Shown: positions 38,175 to 47,230, counted from the stretch's first letter. The stretch: 64,000 bases of DNA from Pseudofrankia saprophytica (GCF_000235425.2 NZ_KI912267.1:1415290-1479289); one strand, 5' to 3'. Notes: generated from the sequence alone by a model not told the origin. Program-made: numbers and translations.

Positions 38175-39182
38175 CTACCGGACGACGACCCGGACGCGGA
38201 CGAGGTTCTGGACGAGGCCGTAGGGGCCGGTGGCGCCCCGCTGCCGGGAGGTGACCCGCACGACCGGGAAGTACGTGCCGGCCTTGGCGAAGGTGTGCGT
38301 GGTGGTCAGCCGCGCCTTCTGGGCGGGTTTGTCGATCTCGGACCGCTCCGGGTAGCCGCCCTTGCCGTCGAAGTCCCAGTCGGCTTGGTCCAGAAGTCTT
38401 CGACGTAGGTCGGGTCGAGGATCCGGACACCGCCGGCGACCGCGAAGAACGCTCCCCCGCTCATGTTCCGGTAGTCCCACCAGCCGCCGGGCGGGAGGCC
38501 GAGCCGGGTCGCCTCGCGCAGGACCGACTGCTGCTCATCGGTGAGCCCCGCATACGGATCGCCGCTGCCGCCTGGCTCCAGGGCGTCGACGATGCGCGGA
38601 AAGACGTCGCGCAGCACGCGCAGCGCCAGGAGCTCGACGGTCATGCTGCTGGGGATGGCGTTGGGGCTGCCGGGGACCATCGGCACACCGCCGTCCCAGA
38701 CGCCTTCGGTGTTCTCGAGCGCGCCGATCGTCTGGTAGGCGCCCCCGCTCGCCCCGTAGATGTAGCCGCGCGGGCGGGCGTTGTCGCCGTAGACCTGCCT
38801 CGCGACCGTGCGGGAGAACTTCGCGGCCGCCGCGTTGACCCGGTAGCCGGCGATGTCGCCGGCGCCGGGCAGACCGCCGGCGTTGTTGGTCGACACGGCG
38901 TACGCGCCGTTGGTGATGGCGAACGCGACGGCGTTCGCCGCGGCCTCCTCCGTGGCCAGGGTGGGATAGGTGGACTCGAAGAATCGCCCCTGGTACCGCA
39001 GGGGAAAGTAGAGGGCGGACTTCGCCTTCGTACCGGTGAAGCCGCCGTGGATGTAGCGGACGTCGACCGTGACGTCCGCCGCCGTGTCGGTGACCTTCCG
39101 TTTTTCGTCCAGATCGACGTACGGACGGTTCAGAACCGGGTCGACGCATCGCTCGGAGGGCCAGGAGCCCGGCGGCGTCCTT
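38175..39182 (-). pseudogene. Secreted-type hydrolase with PKD-like C-terminus, broken
   Basis: Readable blocks are DPVLNRPYVDLDEKR, VRYIHGGFTGTKAKSALYFP, RYQGRFFESTYPTLA, GGLPGAGDIAGYRVNAAAAK, the nucleophile elbow YIYGASGGAYQTIG, and WWDYRNMSGGAFFAVAGGV. The frame then breaks at about 38388 within ACCAAGCCGACTGGG. The other frame continues with DWDFDGKGGYPERS and the PKD-like HTFAKAGTYFPVVRVTS to 38175. One extra base would restore the frame, and the region expected between FWTKP and DWDFDG in relatives seems also to be missing. The 5' end has no signal peptide; it runs instead into the neighbouring transferase remnant through a 17-bp tandem duplication. It cannot make a normal enzyme. Confidence 0.75.
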
Positions 39183-39216
39183 GAACATGCCGCTGACCGG
39201 AACATGCCACTGACCG
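39183..39216. repeat. 17-bp tandem duplication at a gene-fusion junction
   Basis: GAACATGCCGCTGACCG (39183-39199) is followed at once by GAACATGCCACTGACCG (39200-39216), one mismatch. It sits where the transferase-like part passes into the hydrolase-like part. Confidence 0.85.
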
Positions 39217-39537
39217 CGCACTGGACCATCAGGTTGCGCCAGTTCGGCTCGCGGCCCGGCGCGAAGGTCCAGGCCGGGACGGGCTGCCGGGCCAGGGCGG
39301 TGCGGCCGGTCGCCGCGGCCACGTAGCAGGTCGGCAACCTCGGCGCGTCCGCGGTGTTGCCGTAGGTGAGGAAGTCGGTGGTCATGAGGACGATCGGGGC
39401 GCCGAGAGCCACGGCGTAGCCGACCTCGAGGCAGGCTCCGTCGTCCAGGCTGGGTCCCTGCAGCAGCGCGAGCAGGCCGGTCAGGTCGTCCAGCCGCTCG
39501 CGTCCGGCTCGAACAGGCGGTGGGCCAGGTAGAACAT
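39217..39537 (-). pseudogene. Nucleoside 2-deoxyribosyltransferase-like remnant
   Basis: ATG 39537 with GGGAGG nine bases upstream starts MFYLAHRLFEPD, which breaks after about 12 codons. The next frame continues RERLDDLTGLLALLQG and DDGACLEVGYAVALGAPIVL, the Asp/Glu pocket of the nucleoside deoxyribosyltransferase fold. Adding one C at about 39502 (GGACGCGAG to GGACCGCGAG) joins them as FEPDRERLDDL. The 3' part does not end normally but fuses into the hydrolase pseudogene. The position just upstream of a nucleoside-uptake operon suggests a former salvage gene. The family call is moderate. Confidence 0.6.
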
Positions 39538-39797
39538 CGCCTCAGCCTCCCTGGCGGGTCAACCACGACTTCCCCGATGCGTCAACCCCGACCCCACCCT
39601 TGGGGAGTACGAAACATAAGCGTTACAGGATCAGGGACTCAGAAACTACGGACGGTTGACCAGCGAAACCTTCTACTTCTAGCCTTCGACGATTACGCCC
39701 GGATCAGGCGCTTTTGGGTGATCGGTTCCCGCAAGGCGCCGATGCCGGCAGCACCGCGGGCGGAGCGTCCGAGGCAGACGAAGGGGAGACAGGTTCC

Positions 39798-40883
39798 TTG
39801 CGGGTAGACAGGCGTGTGCGGAGATTCGGCCACTTTCGGAGGATGACGGGACTCGTCGCCGCAGCCAGCGCGGCGGTGCTCGTCCTCGGGGCCTGTGGTG
39901 ACGACGGGGGGGACAGCACGACGCCCGCGGGCTCCAGCGGCAGCGCCACTGCCGGGTCCACCAAGGTCGGCCTCGCGTACGACATCGGTGGCCGGGGCGA
40001 CAAGTCCTTCAACGACTCGGCGGCGGCAGGCCTCGACAAGGCGGTCAAGGATCTCGGTCTCGGGAAGACCGAGCTGGAGGCCACCGAGAACGAGACCGAC
40101 GCGCAGAAGGAGGAGCGGCTGCGGCAGCTCGCCGACGCCGGCAACAACCCGATCATCGCGGTCGGCTTCGCCTACGCGACGGCGCTCGGCGCGGTGGCCC
40201 CCGAGTACCCGAAGACCAGCTTCGCGATCATCGACGACGCCACGCTCGCGGATGTCCCGAACGTCGCCAGCCTGACCTTCGCCGAGGAGCAGGGCTCCTT
40301 CCTCGTCGGCGCGATCGCGGCCCAGGCGACGAAGGCGAACAACATCGGGTTCGTGGGCGGCGTCAACACCCCGCTGATCCAGAAGTTCCAGGCCGGCTAC
40401 GAGGCGGGCGCCAAGGCCGTCAAGCCGGACATCAAGATCCAGGTGACCTACCTGACCCAGCCGCCGGACTTCACCGGCTTCAACGACCCAGCCAAGGGCC
40501 AGACCGCGGCGGCCGGTATGTACGACAGCGGCGCCGACGTCGTGTACCACGCGGCGGGCGGCTCCGGTAGCGGCGTCTTCACGGCCGCCAAGGCCGCCGG
40601 CAAGCTCGCCATCGGCGTCGACGCGGACCAGTACCTGGGTGCTGCCGCGGACGTCAAGCCGGTCATCCTGACCTCCATGATCAAGAAGGTTGACGTCGCC
40701 GTCTACGACATGATCAAGTCGTACGTCGACGGCAAGCCGCTGACCGGGCCGAAGGTGTACGACCTGAAGGCCGGTGGCGTCGCATTCGCGACGTCGAACA
40801 GCATCGTCGCGCCGTACACCGCCACGGCCGAGGACTACCAGAAGAAGATCATCGCTGGGACAATCACCGTCCCGACGAGCTGA
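39798..40883 (+). CDS. BMP/PnrA-family substrate-binding lipoprotein
   Basis: 361 residues from TTG 39798 (GGGGAGACAGG upstream); GTG 39816 and ATG 39843 are alternatives. A basic n-region, a hydrophobic core and the lipobox LVLGACG give a diacylglycerol-anchored Cys. The mature part has the BMP signature VGLAYDIGGRGDKSFNDSA, the FVGGVNTPLIQKFQAGYEAGA hinge and YHAAGGSGSGVF. PnrA/BmpA proteins bind purine nucleosides outside the membrane. The operon that follows has the matching ATPase, two permeases and cytidine deaminase, which supports nucleoside import. A strong hairpin follows it immediately. Confidence 0.94.
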   Translation: MRVDRRVRRFGHFRRMTGLVAAASAAVLVLGACGDDGGDSTTPAGSSGSATAGSTKVGLAYDIGGRGDKSFNDSAAAGLDKAVKDLGLGKTELEATENETDAQKEERLRQLADAGNNPIIAVGFAYATALGAVAPEYPKTSFAIIDDATLADVPNVASLTFAEEQGSFLVGAIAAQATKANNIGFVGGVNTPLIQKFQAGYEAGAKAVKPDIKIQVTYLTQPPDFTGFNDPAKGQTAAAGMYDSGADVVYHAAGGSGSGVFTAAKAAGKLAIGVDADQYLGAAADVKPVILTSMIKKVDVAVYDMIKSYVDGKPLTGPKVYDLKAGGVAFATSNSIVAPYTATAEDYQKKIIAGTITVPTS

Positions 40884-40927
40884 AGCACCGAAGAACTGCC
40901 GAAGAACTGAGGAACTGAGGAACTGAA

Positions 40928-40969
40928 CCCTGTCAGGCCCATCCGAACCACCGGATGGGCCTGACAGGG
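40928..40969 (+). terminator. Intercistronic hairpin after the binding-protein gene
   Basis: An 18-bp perfect stem (40928-40945 with 40952-40969), loop AACCAC, 45 bp after the lipoprotein stop. It can act as a partial terminator or 3' stabiliser, giving more binding protein than transporter core. Three GAACTGAG-like units precede it (40894-40926). Confidence 0.85.
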
Positions 40970-41001
40970 CCGTTTCATCCATCCCACGAGGAGCGTCTCC
41001 T

Positions 41002-42789
41002 ATCGGCACCGAGGGCAGAGAGGCGTCAGCCGCCGACGACACCGGAGCGCCGGTCGCGGGGGCAGCCCCCGGCGACGACGCGGCGACGGCGGGCGGAGCC
41101 GCCGAGGCCGCCGGCACCGGGCCGGAGGTCTTCGCCGTCGAGCTCCGCGACATCACCAAGACGTTCCCCGGCGTGGTCGCCAACCGGGACATCTCCATCC
41201 GCGTCCGGCGCGGCTCCGTGCACGCGGTGGTGGGCGAGAACGGCGCCGGCAAGTCGACGCTGATGAAGACGCTGTACGGGATGCACCGTCCGGACTCGGG
41301 GACGATCCTCGTCGACGGCACGGACGTCACGCTGCACAGCCCGGCGGACGCGATCGCCCGCGGCATCGGCATGGTGCACCAGCATTTCAAGCTCGCCGAC
41401 AACCTGACCGTCCTCGAGAACGTGGTGCTCGGCGCCGAGCCGCGACAGCGCGGATGGCGCCGGTTCCTGCTCGATTCTCGGCAGGCGCGGACCCGCATCA
41501 ACGAGATCGCCACCCGCTACGGGCTCGACATCCGGCCCGACGCCTACGTCCGTGACCTGGGCATCGGCGAACGGCAGCGGGTCGAGATCCTCAAGGTGCT
41601 CTACCGGGGGGCACGCACCCTCATCCTCGACGAGCCAACCGCGGTCCTCGTCCCGCAGGAGGTCGCCGAGCTGTTCGGTGCGCTGCGTGACCTGGTAGAC
41701 GAGGGCCTGTCCATCATCTTCATCTCGCACAAGCTCGACGAGGTGCTCACCGTCGCCGACGACATCACCGTGATCCGGCGCGGGACGACGGTCGGCACCG
41801 TCCGGCCCGCCGAGGTCACCGCGCGGCAGCTGGCCGAACTGATGGTCGGCAGCGAGCTGCCCTCGCCGGAGACCTCGGAGGACACCGTCACCGACGACGT
41901 GGCGCTGACCGTCGAGGGGCTGTCCGTCGACACCGAGGACGGCCGCCGGGCCGTCACCGACGTCAGCTTCACCGTGCGGCGCGGGGAGATCCTCGGCATC
42001 GCCGGCGTCGAGGGCAACGGCCAGGCCGAGCTGATCGAGGCGGTGATGGGCATCCGGCCCGCCGCCGCCGGCCGGGTGCTGCTCGGCGACGCCGCCAACG
42101 GGTCCGACGTCACGGCGTGGCCGACGCGGCGGCGCCGGGAGGCCGGCGTGGCGTACGTGCCCGAGGACCGGATCCGCTCCGGCGTCCTCGTCGACTCCTC
42201 CCTCTGGGAGAACCGCATGCTCGGCCATCAGACCCGGCCGCCGAACTCCCGCGCCGGCCTGCTGACGCCGTCCGCGGCGCGGGCCGACACCCGCAGGATC
42301 GTCGCCGAGTACGACGTGCGGACCCCGTCGGTGGCCGTCGCCGCCGGCGCGCTGTCCGGCGGCAACCAGCAGAAGCTGATCGTCGGCCGGGAGATGGGCG
42401 GCAGTCCGAAGCTGCTGGTCGCGGCGCATCCCACTCGCGGGGTGGACGTCGGCGCGCAGGCCGCGATCTGGGACCAGTTGCGGACGGCCCGCCGGGAGGG
42501 CCTGGCGGTGCTGCTGGTCAGCGCCGACCTGGACGAGCTGATCGGCCTGTCCGACACGCTGCGGGTCATCCTGCGCGGCCGGCTGGTCGCCGAGGCCGAT
42601 CCCGGCAGCGTCACCCCGGAGGACCTGGGGTCGGCGATGTCCGGCATGAGCGGCACGCCGGCCGCGCCCGCTACGCCCGTTGCGCCCGCCGCCTCTGAGG
42701 CCGAGCCGGATGGCGGTGGTACCGAGGTCGCGGTCGAACCCGGCGATACCGAGTCCGAGGCCGCGGTCGAGTCCGGGGAGGACCGGTGA
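41002..42789 (+). CDS. Double ABC ATPase of the BMP-type nucleoside importer
   Basis: About 595 residues. ABC 1: VELRDITKTFPG, Walker A GENGAGKSTL, signature LGIGERQRVEILK, Walker B TLILDEPTAVL. ABC 2: GIAGVEGNGQAEL (the degenerate Walker A typical of these importers), LSGGNQQKLIVGRE, LLVAAHPTRGVDVGA. The first standard start, GTG 41173, would delete the first strand of ABC 1, and no ATG, GTG or TTG lies in the open frame above it (stop at 40924). GAGGAG (40988-40993) sits 8 bp before ATC 41002, which I take as the start, or as an ATG with a base error. The C-terminus is Pro/Ala/Glu-rich. GTGA overlap with the first permease. Confidence 0.9.
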   Translation: MGTEGREASAADDTGAPVAGAAPGDDAATAGGAAEAAGTGPEVFAVELRDITKTFPGVVANRDISIRVRRGSVHAVVGENGAGKSTLMKTLYGMHRPDSGTILVDGTDVTLHSPADAIARGIGMVHQHFKLADNLTVLENVVLGAEPRQRGWRRFLLDSRQARTRINEIATRYGLDIRPDAYVRDLGIGERQRVEILKVLYRGARTLILDEPTAVLVPQEVAELFGALRDLVDEGLSIIFISHKLDEVLTVADDITVIRRGTTVGTVRPAEVTARQLAELMVGSELPSPETSEDTVTDDVALTVEGLSVDTEDGRRAVTDVSFTVRRGEILGIAGVEGNGQAELIEAVMGIRPAAAGRVLLGDAANGSDVTAWPTRRRREAGVAYVPEDRIRSGVLVDSSLWENRMLGHQTRPPNSRAGLLTPSAARADTRRIVAEYDVRTPSVAVAAGALSGGNQQKLIVGREMGGSPKLLVAAHPTRGVDVGAQAAIWDQLRTARREGLAVLLVSADLDELIGLSDTLRVILRGRLVAEADPGSVTPEDLGSAMSGMSGTPAAPATPVAPAASEAEPDGGGTEVAVEPGDTESEAAVESGEDR

Positions 42790-43946
42790 AGGCGCCGAAC
42801 CCCAGGAAGCTGCTGACCTCCACCGGCACCGCGCTGGCCGCGCCGCTGCTGGCGCTGGTCACCGCGGTCACGGTGACGGTGCTGGTGCTGGTCGGCGCCG
42901 GCAGCAATCCGCTCGACGTCCTCGACACGATGGTCACCTACGCCCAGCGGCCGCGGTCCCAGGCGCTGATGCTCAACTCGGCGGTGACGTACTACTTCTC
43001 GGCGGTCGCGGTCGCGATCGGGTTCCGGATGAACCTGTTCAACATCGGCGTGGATGGGCAGTACCGGCTGGCCGCGCTGCTCGCCGCCGCCGCGGGAGCC
43101 GCCATCAGCCTGCCGCACGTCCTGCATGTCGCGGTCGTGCTGCTGATCGCGATGGCCGTGGGCGCGCTGTGGGCGGCCGCCGCGGCGCTGCTGAAGGTCT
43201 ACCGCGGCGTCAGCGAGGTCATCTCGACCATCATGCTCAACTTCATCGCGACCGCGCTGATCGCCTACCTGCTGACGCCGGGCCGGCTCGCCGTGCGCAC
43301 CACCGGTTCGAACAACATCGGCACCAGGCTCATACCGCCCTCCGGGCAGATCCCCGGGATCTCGGTCATCCCGGACTCGCCGCTGAAGGTCTACGGCCTG
43401 GCGATCCTGGCGGTCATCGTCGGGGTCGGCTACTGGTTCCTGCTGTCCCGCACCCGGTTCGGCTTCGACCTGCGGGCCGCCGGCGCCAGCGAGGACGCGG
43501 CGAAGTCCAGCGGAGTCCAGGTCGGCCGGATGATCGTCATCAGCATGCTGCTGTCCGGCGCGGTCGCCGGGCTGGTCGGCATGCCGCAGCTGCTCGGCGC
43601 GTCGCACACGTTCTCCATCGACTTCCCCGCCGGGCTCGGCTTCACCGGGATCGCGATCGCGCTGCTCGGCCGCAACCACCCAGTCGGCATCGCGATCGGC
43701 GCGCTGCTGTTCGGCTTCCTCGACAACGCGTCGACCTCGCTGGAGCTCGAGGGCGTCTCGAAGGACATCGTGCAGGTCACCCAGGGCGTCATCGTGCTGT
43801 CGGTCGTCGTCGCCTACGAACTGGTGCGACGGATCCGCACCCGGGCCGAGCAGCGGGAGGTCGCGCGACGGCTCGCCTCGGGCGGTCCTCCACCGGCGGC
43901 CCCTGTCCCGCCCGTCCCGCCGACGCCGCAGGAGGTGGGAGCGTGA
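42786..43946 (+). CDS. BMP-type ABC importer permease 1
   Basis: 386 residues from GTG 42786, overlapping the ATPase stop. About ten hydrophobic segments; IGFRMNLFNIGVDGQYRLAALLAA and GVSEVISTIMLNFIATALIAYLL are characteristic of the BPD_transp_2 nucleoside/simple-sugar permeases. AAGASEDAAKSSGVQVGRMI is the cytoplasmic coupling loop. It ends in a Pro-rich tail and overlaps permease 2 by GTGA. It forms the channel with permease 2. Confidence 0.93.
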   Translation: MKAPNPRKLLTSTGTALAAPLLALVTAVTVTVLVLVGAGSNPLDVLDTMVTYAQRPRSQALMLNSAVTYYFSAVAVAIGFRMNLFNIGVDGQYRLAALLAAAAGAAISLPHVLHVAVVLLIAMAVGALWAAAAALLKVYRGVSEVISTIMLNFIATALIAYLLTPGRLAVRTTGSNNIGTRLIPPSGQIPGISVIPDSPLKVYGLAILAVIVGVGYWFLLSRTRFGFDLRAAGASEDAAKSSGVQVGRMIVISMLLSGAVAGLVGMPQLLGASHTFSIDFPAGLGFTGIAIALLGRNHPVGIAIGALLFGFLDNASTSLELEGVSKDIVQVTQGVIVLSVVVAYELVRRIRTRAEQREVARRLASGGPPPAAPVPPVPPTPQEVGA

Positions 43947-45418
43947 CGACGGTCCTGACCCCCACTCCCCCGTCCCCACCGCCGCCGGCCTCCGGGCCCG
44001 GAACACCGTCCGGCTCCTGTCGGGGCACCGGCTGGACGCCGAGGTGGCGCCGCGCCGCGGGTCCGCGCTGGCTGTGGATCGCGGGGGGCGTCCTGCTCGT
44101 CCTGGCGTTCGCCCGGACGCTGTCCGGGGCCGACCAGCTCACGTCGTCGGGCACCGTGTCGGCGGCTCTCGGGGCGACGGTGCCGATCGCGATGGCGGCG
44201 CTCGGCGGGATGTGGGCCGAACGGGCCGGCGTGGTCAACATCGGCCTCGAGGGCATGATGATCCTCGGCACGTTCGGGGCCGGCTGCATCGGCTGGGAGC
44301 ACGGGCCCTGGGCCGGGCTGGTCGCCGCCGTGCTGTTCGGCGCGATCGGCGGGCTGGTGCACGCGGTCGCCACCGTCACCTTCGGTGTCGACCACATCGT
44401 GAGCGGCGTCGCCGTCAACATCCTCGGGCTGGGCGTCACCAAGTACCTGGCCGCCGAGCTGCTCGAAGGCACCCCCGGCGGCGGACAGTCGCAGTCGCCG
44501 CCGATCGGCCCGGTCGGGCGGGTGTCGGTGCCCGGCATCGAGTCGGCGCTGCGGCCGGTCGAGAACCGGCACTGGTTCCTCGTCTCCGACCTGGCCGGGC
44601 TGCTGCGCGGCCTGCTCACCCACATCTCGCTGTTCACGCTGATCGCGGTCGCGCTGGTCGCGCTCAGCGCGGGCATCCTGTGGCGGACCCCGTTCGGGCT
44701 GCGGCTGCGCTCGTGCGGCGAGGAGCCGCACGCCGCGGAGACGCTCGGCGTCAACGTCTACGCCTACAAGTACGTGGCGGTCATGATCTCCGGTGGGCTG
44801 GCCGGTTTCGGCGGGGCCTACCTCGCCGAGGTCGCGGCCAACATCTACCGCGAGGGCCAGACCGGCGGCCGCGGCTACATCGGCCTGGCGTCGATGATCT
44901 TCGGTAACTGGCGTCCGGGTGGGCTCGCCGCCGGCGCAGGGCTCTTCGGTTACACCGACGCGCTGCAGCTGCGGAACGCGCCAGCCGTGCACGCGCTGCT
45001 GCTGGTCGCCGCGGTCCTGCTGGCCGCGGTCGGGGCCGTCACGCTGCTGCGGTGGTTCCGGATTCCTGGAGCCGGCGGCGGCGGACTGGCGGCCGTGCCC
45101 AGCGGTACGGGTGACTCCGACGGTGACGGTGACGGTGGGAACGGCGGTGAGGGCGGCGGTGAGGGCGCGAACGGCGTTGGCGGCGCCGTTGCCGGAAAGG
45201 CCGGCAAGGGCGGTGGCCGACCACGGATCGCGGTGATCGTCGCATGCTTCGTGGCCGCCGCTGGCCTGGCCACCTGGTACGCCTGCACCGACTCGCTACC
45301 CAGCCAGGTCGTCACCGCCACCCCGTACGTGACCACGCTGCTGGTGCTGGCATTCGCCTCGCAGCGGTTGCGGCCACCGAAGGCGGACGGTCTCGTCTAC
45401 CGGCGCGGCGAGGAGTAG
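43943..45418 (+). CDS. BMP-type ABC importer permease 2, with Gly/Asp-rich insert
   Basis: 491 residues from GTG 43943 (GGAGGTGGGAGC upstream). The core matches its family: GGMWAERAGVVNIGLEGMMILG, GVDHIVSGVAVNILGLGVTKYL, CGEEPHAAETLGVNVYAYK, GLAGFGGAYLAEVA. After the last conserved segment (ALQLRNAPAVHALL) comes a low-complexity Gly/Asp/Glu stretch (about 45100-45215), then two further hydrophobic segments and ADGLVYRRGEE. Some actinobacterial homologues carry extra C-terminal spans. The Gly-rich linker itself looks variable. Confidence 0.92.
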   Translation: MTTVLTPTPPSPPPPASGPGTPSGSCRGTGWTPRWRRAAGPRWLWIAGGVLLVLAFARTLSGADQLTSSGTVSAALGATVPIAMAALGGMWAERAGVVNIGLEGMMILGTFGAGCIGWEHGPWAGLVAAVLFGAIGGLVHAVATVTFGVDHIVSGVAVNILGLGVTKYLAAELLEGTPGGGQSQSPPIGPVGRVSVPGIESALRPVENRHWFLVSDLAGLLRGLLTHISLFTLIAVALVALSAGILWRTPFGLRLRSCGEEPHAAETLGVNVYAYKYVAVMISGGLAGFGGAYLAEVAANIYREGQTGGRGYIGLASMIFGNWRPGGLAAGAGLFGYTDALQLRNAPAVHALLLVAAVLLAAVGAVTLLRWFRIPGAGGGGLAAVPSGTGDSDGDGDGGNGGEGGGEGANGVGGAVAGKAGKGGGRPRIAVIVACFVAAAGLATWYACTDSLPSQVVTATPYVTTLLVLAFASQRLRPPKADGLVYRRGEE

Positions 45419-45506
45419 CGCCGGCGGGATGCCGGCTCGGTCCGCCGCCGGCCAGACGCCTGCGCCCACGCTGGTGGCGCTCGATTTCGAGGTTCAAGGG
45501 GCTGTG

Positions 45507-45941
45507 GTGAGCAGTACACAGATCGACGAGAATATCGTCGACGAGCTCGTCAGACTGGCGACGGAGGCCACGGAGTTCGCCTACGCGCCGTACTCGATGT
45601 TCTGTGTCGGCGCGGCACTGGTCACCGGAGACGGCCGGTTCTACTCGGGCGCCAACGTGGAGAACCGGTCGTACCCGATGTCGATCTGCGCCGAGCGCGC
45701 GGCGGTGGTCAAGGCCGTGACCGCGAGCAGGACGACACTGGAGATCGCCGCCGTCGCCGTCGTCGAAAAGAAGGAAGGACCGTGCGCGCCCTGCGGGGGC
45801 TGCCGTCAGGTCCTCTCCGAGTTCGCTCGGGCCGGCGCTCTCCTGATCTACAGGGACGCCCACGGCGTGTTCAAACGAGTGACGATCGAGGAGGCGCTGC
45901 CAGACGCGCGCGCCTTTCTCTCGGATACGCCGCCGCGTTAA
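45507..45941 (+). CDS. cdd: Cytidine deaminase
   Basis: 144 residues from GTG 45507 (GTG 45504 is adjacent; AAGGGG lies upstream). The zinc/catalytic residues are visible: C-A-E in SICAERAAVVKAV (Glu is the proton shuttle) and P-C-x2-C in GPCAPCGGCRQVLSEF. YAPYSMFCVGAALVTGDG is the usual N-terminal substrate site. It deaminates (deoxy)cytidine to (deoxy)uridine. It follows the nucleoside importer by about 90 bp and probably belongs to the same transcript, completing a nucleoside-salvage unit. Confidence 0.95.
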   Translation: MSSTQIDENIVDELVRLATEATEFAYAPYSMFCVGAALVTGDGRFYSGANVENRSYPMSICAERAAVVKAVTASRTTLEIAAVAVVEKKEGPCAPCGGCRQVLSEFARAGALLIYRDAHGVFKRVTIEEALPDARAFLSDTPPR

Positions 45942-45954
45942 CCCGGCGGCCGGC

Positions 45955-46027
45955 GATCGTCGTTTGTGCCCTGCTGTGGTTGCCAGCGAGGCCGGGTCGT
46001 GACCACCTGAGGGCACAAACAGCGATC
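45955..46027. repeat. Long inverted repeat after cdd
   Basis: GATCG-tc-GTTTGTGCCCT (45955-45972) pairs with AGGGCACAAAC-ag-CGATC (46010-46027), 16 of 18 positions. An inner GTGGT/ACCAC stem (45976-45980 with 46003-46007) extends it. It may be a terminator, a small mobile repeat of MITE type, or a structured RNA. Confidence 0.65.
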
Positions 46028-46195
46028 TGTGCTGGTAGCCGCGGCGGCGGTGGCTAGGATAGGCGGCGAGCGTGTGAGGGCGCTTCCGGGTCCGCGGGCA
46101 GGACTGAGTCCACCTCGAGAGACATGTTCTGCCCAGGCCGTTGACGTTCTCCTTTCCGGCTCGGCGCGCGGACCGCGAGCTGACGAGGGGACGTC

Positions 46196-47230
46196 ATGCC
46201 CAGCCTTCCCGCCCGCCCGGACTTCCAGCAGCTCCGCCACCAGGCCAGAGACCTCCTGCGGGCCGCCCGGAACGGTGACGCCACCGCGCTGGCGCGTGTC
46301 CGCGCCGTCGCGGACGAGGTCAGTCTCGCGAACGCCCAGCTAGCGCTCGCCCGGGAGTACGGATTCATCAGCTGGACCAGGCTGAAGACCGAGGTCGACC
46401 GTCGCGAGGCCCTCGACGACGTTAATGTGGCCGGCCTCGTCGACCTGCTCACGCGCGAGCCCGAGTTGGCCGTCGCCGAGATGACGCGGTGGTGTGACCA
46501 CCCGTTGGGCGCGTCGCCGCTGAGCTACGTGGCGATGCTGCGCTACGACACGTCTCGCGACATCTGGCGCGACGTCCCCGGCACCGCGGCGCTGACGGGC
46601 GCGCTGCTCGCGGCCGGAGCACCGGTCGACGGCGAACCGGGCGGCCCGGAGACTCCGCTGATCACGGCGGCCAGCTACGGCGACGCGGAGGTCGCCAAGG
46701 TCCTCATCCAGGCGGGCGCCGACCTGGAGGCCACCTCGTCGCCGACCTCCGGCGGGGTTCCCGGCGGGAACGCGCTTCTGCACGCCGCCGTGTTCGGGAT
46801 GACCGCGGTGGTGGACGTCCTGGTGCAGGCCGGGGCGCGCATCGCGGACCTTGTCGTCGCCGCGGCGGCCGGCGACATCAGCCGCTGGCCTCTCGAGGAG
46901 GCCAGCCCGCAGCAGCTTCTCCTGGCGCTCATGATGGCCACCGACCATCAACGCCTGGCGGTGGTCGAGGAGCTGGTCGCGGCCGGCACGCCGGTCGACG
47001 GGGTCGACGAGATCTGGAGCCGTCATCCGCTGCGGCTGGCCGCGGCGAACGGTCGACCCGCGAGCGTCCGATGCCTGCTCGCCCTCGGCGCCGACCCCAA
47101 CCTGCGCGACGCCGACGGGCACACGCCCCTGGACCTGTGCCGAGCGGACCGTCCCCACCACCTCCCGGGCACCGGCCACACGGAAGTCGAACAGATCCTC
47201 GAACCCCTCACGAACCCGACCGGCGGGTGA
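46196..47230 (+). CDS. Ankyrin-repeat protein
   Basis: 344 residues. The first 90 residues are helical (DFQQLRHQARDLLRAARNGDATALARVRAVA) and match the N-terminal part seen in actinobacterial ankyrin proteins. Then come four or five ankyrin units: ETPLITAASYGDAEVAKVLIQAGADLE, NALLHAAVFGMTAVVDVLVQAGA, RHPLRLAAANGRPASVRCLLALGADPN and HTPLDLCRADR, with one degenerate unit between. No signal peptide. It likely mediates protein-protein contact in the cytoplasm; the partner is unknown. A terminator follows at 47301. Confidence 0.9.
   Translation: MPSLPARPDFQQLRHQARDLLRAARNGDATALARVRAVADEVSLANAQLALAREYGFISWTRLKTEVDRREALDDVNVAGLVDLLTREPELAVAEMTRWCDHPLGASPLSYVAMLRYDTSRDIWRDVPGTAALTGALLAAGAPVDGEPGGPETPLITAASYGDAEVAKVLIQAGADLEATSSPTSGGVPGGNALLHAAVFGMTAVVDVLVQAGARIADLVVAAAAGDISRWPLEEASPQQLLLALMMATDHQRLAVVEELVAAGTPVDGVDEIWSRHPLRLAAANGRPASVRCLLALGADPNLRDADGHTPLDLCRADRPHHLPGTGHTEVEQILEPLTNPTGG

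Noticed and set aside
42680-43942. Long open frame upstream of permease 2 in the same frame
   Set aside because: It lies over the ATPase end and permease 1 in another frame and is Arg/Ala-rich without motifs. The true start is GTG 43943.
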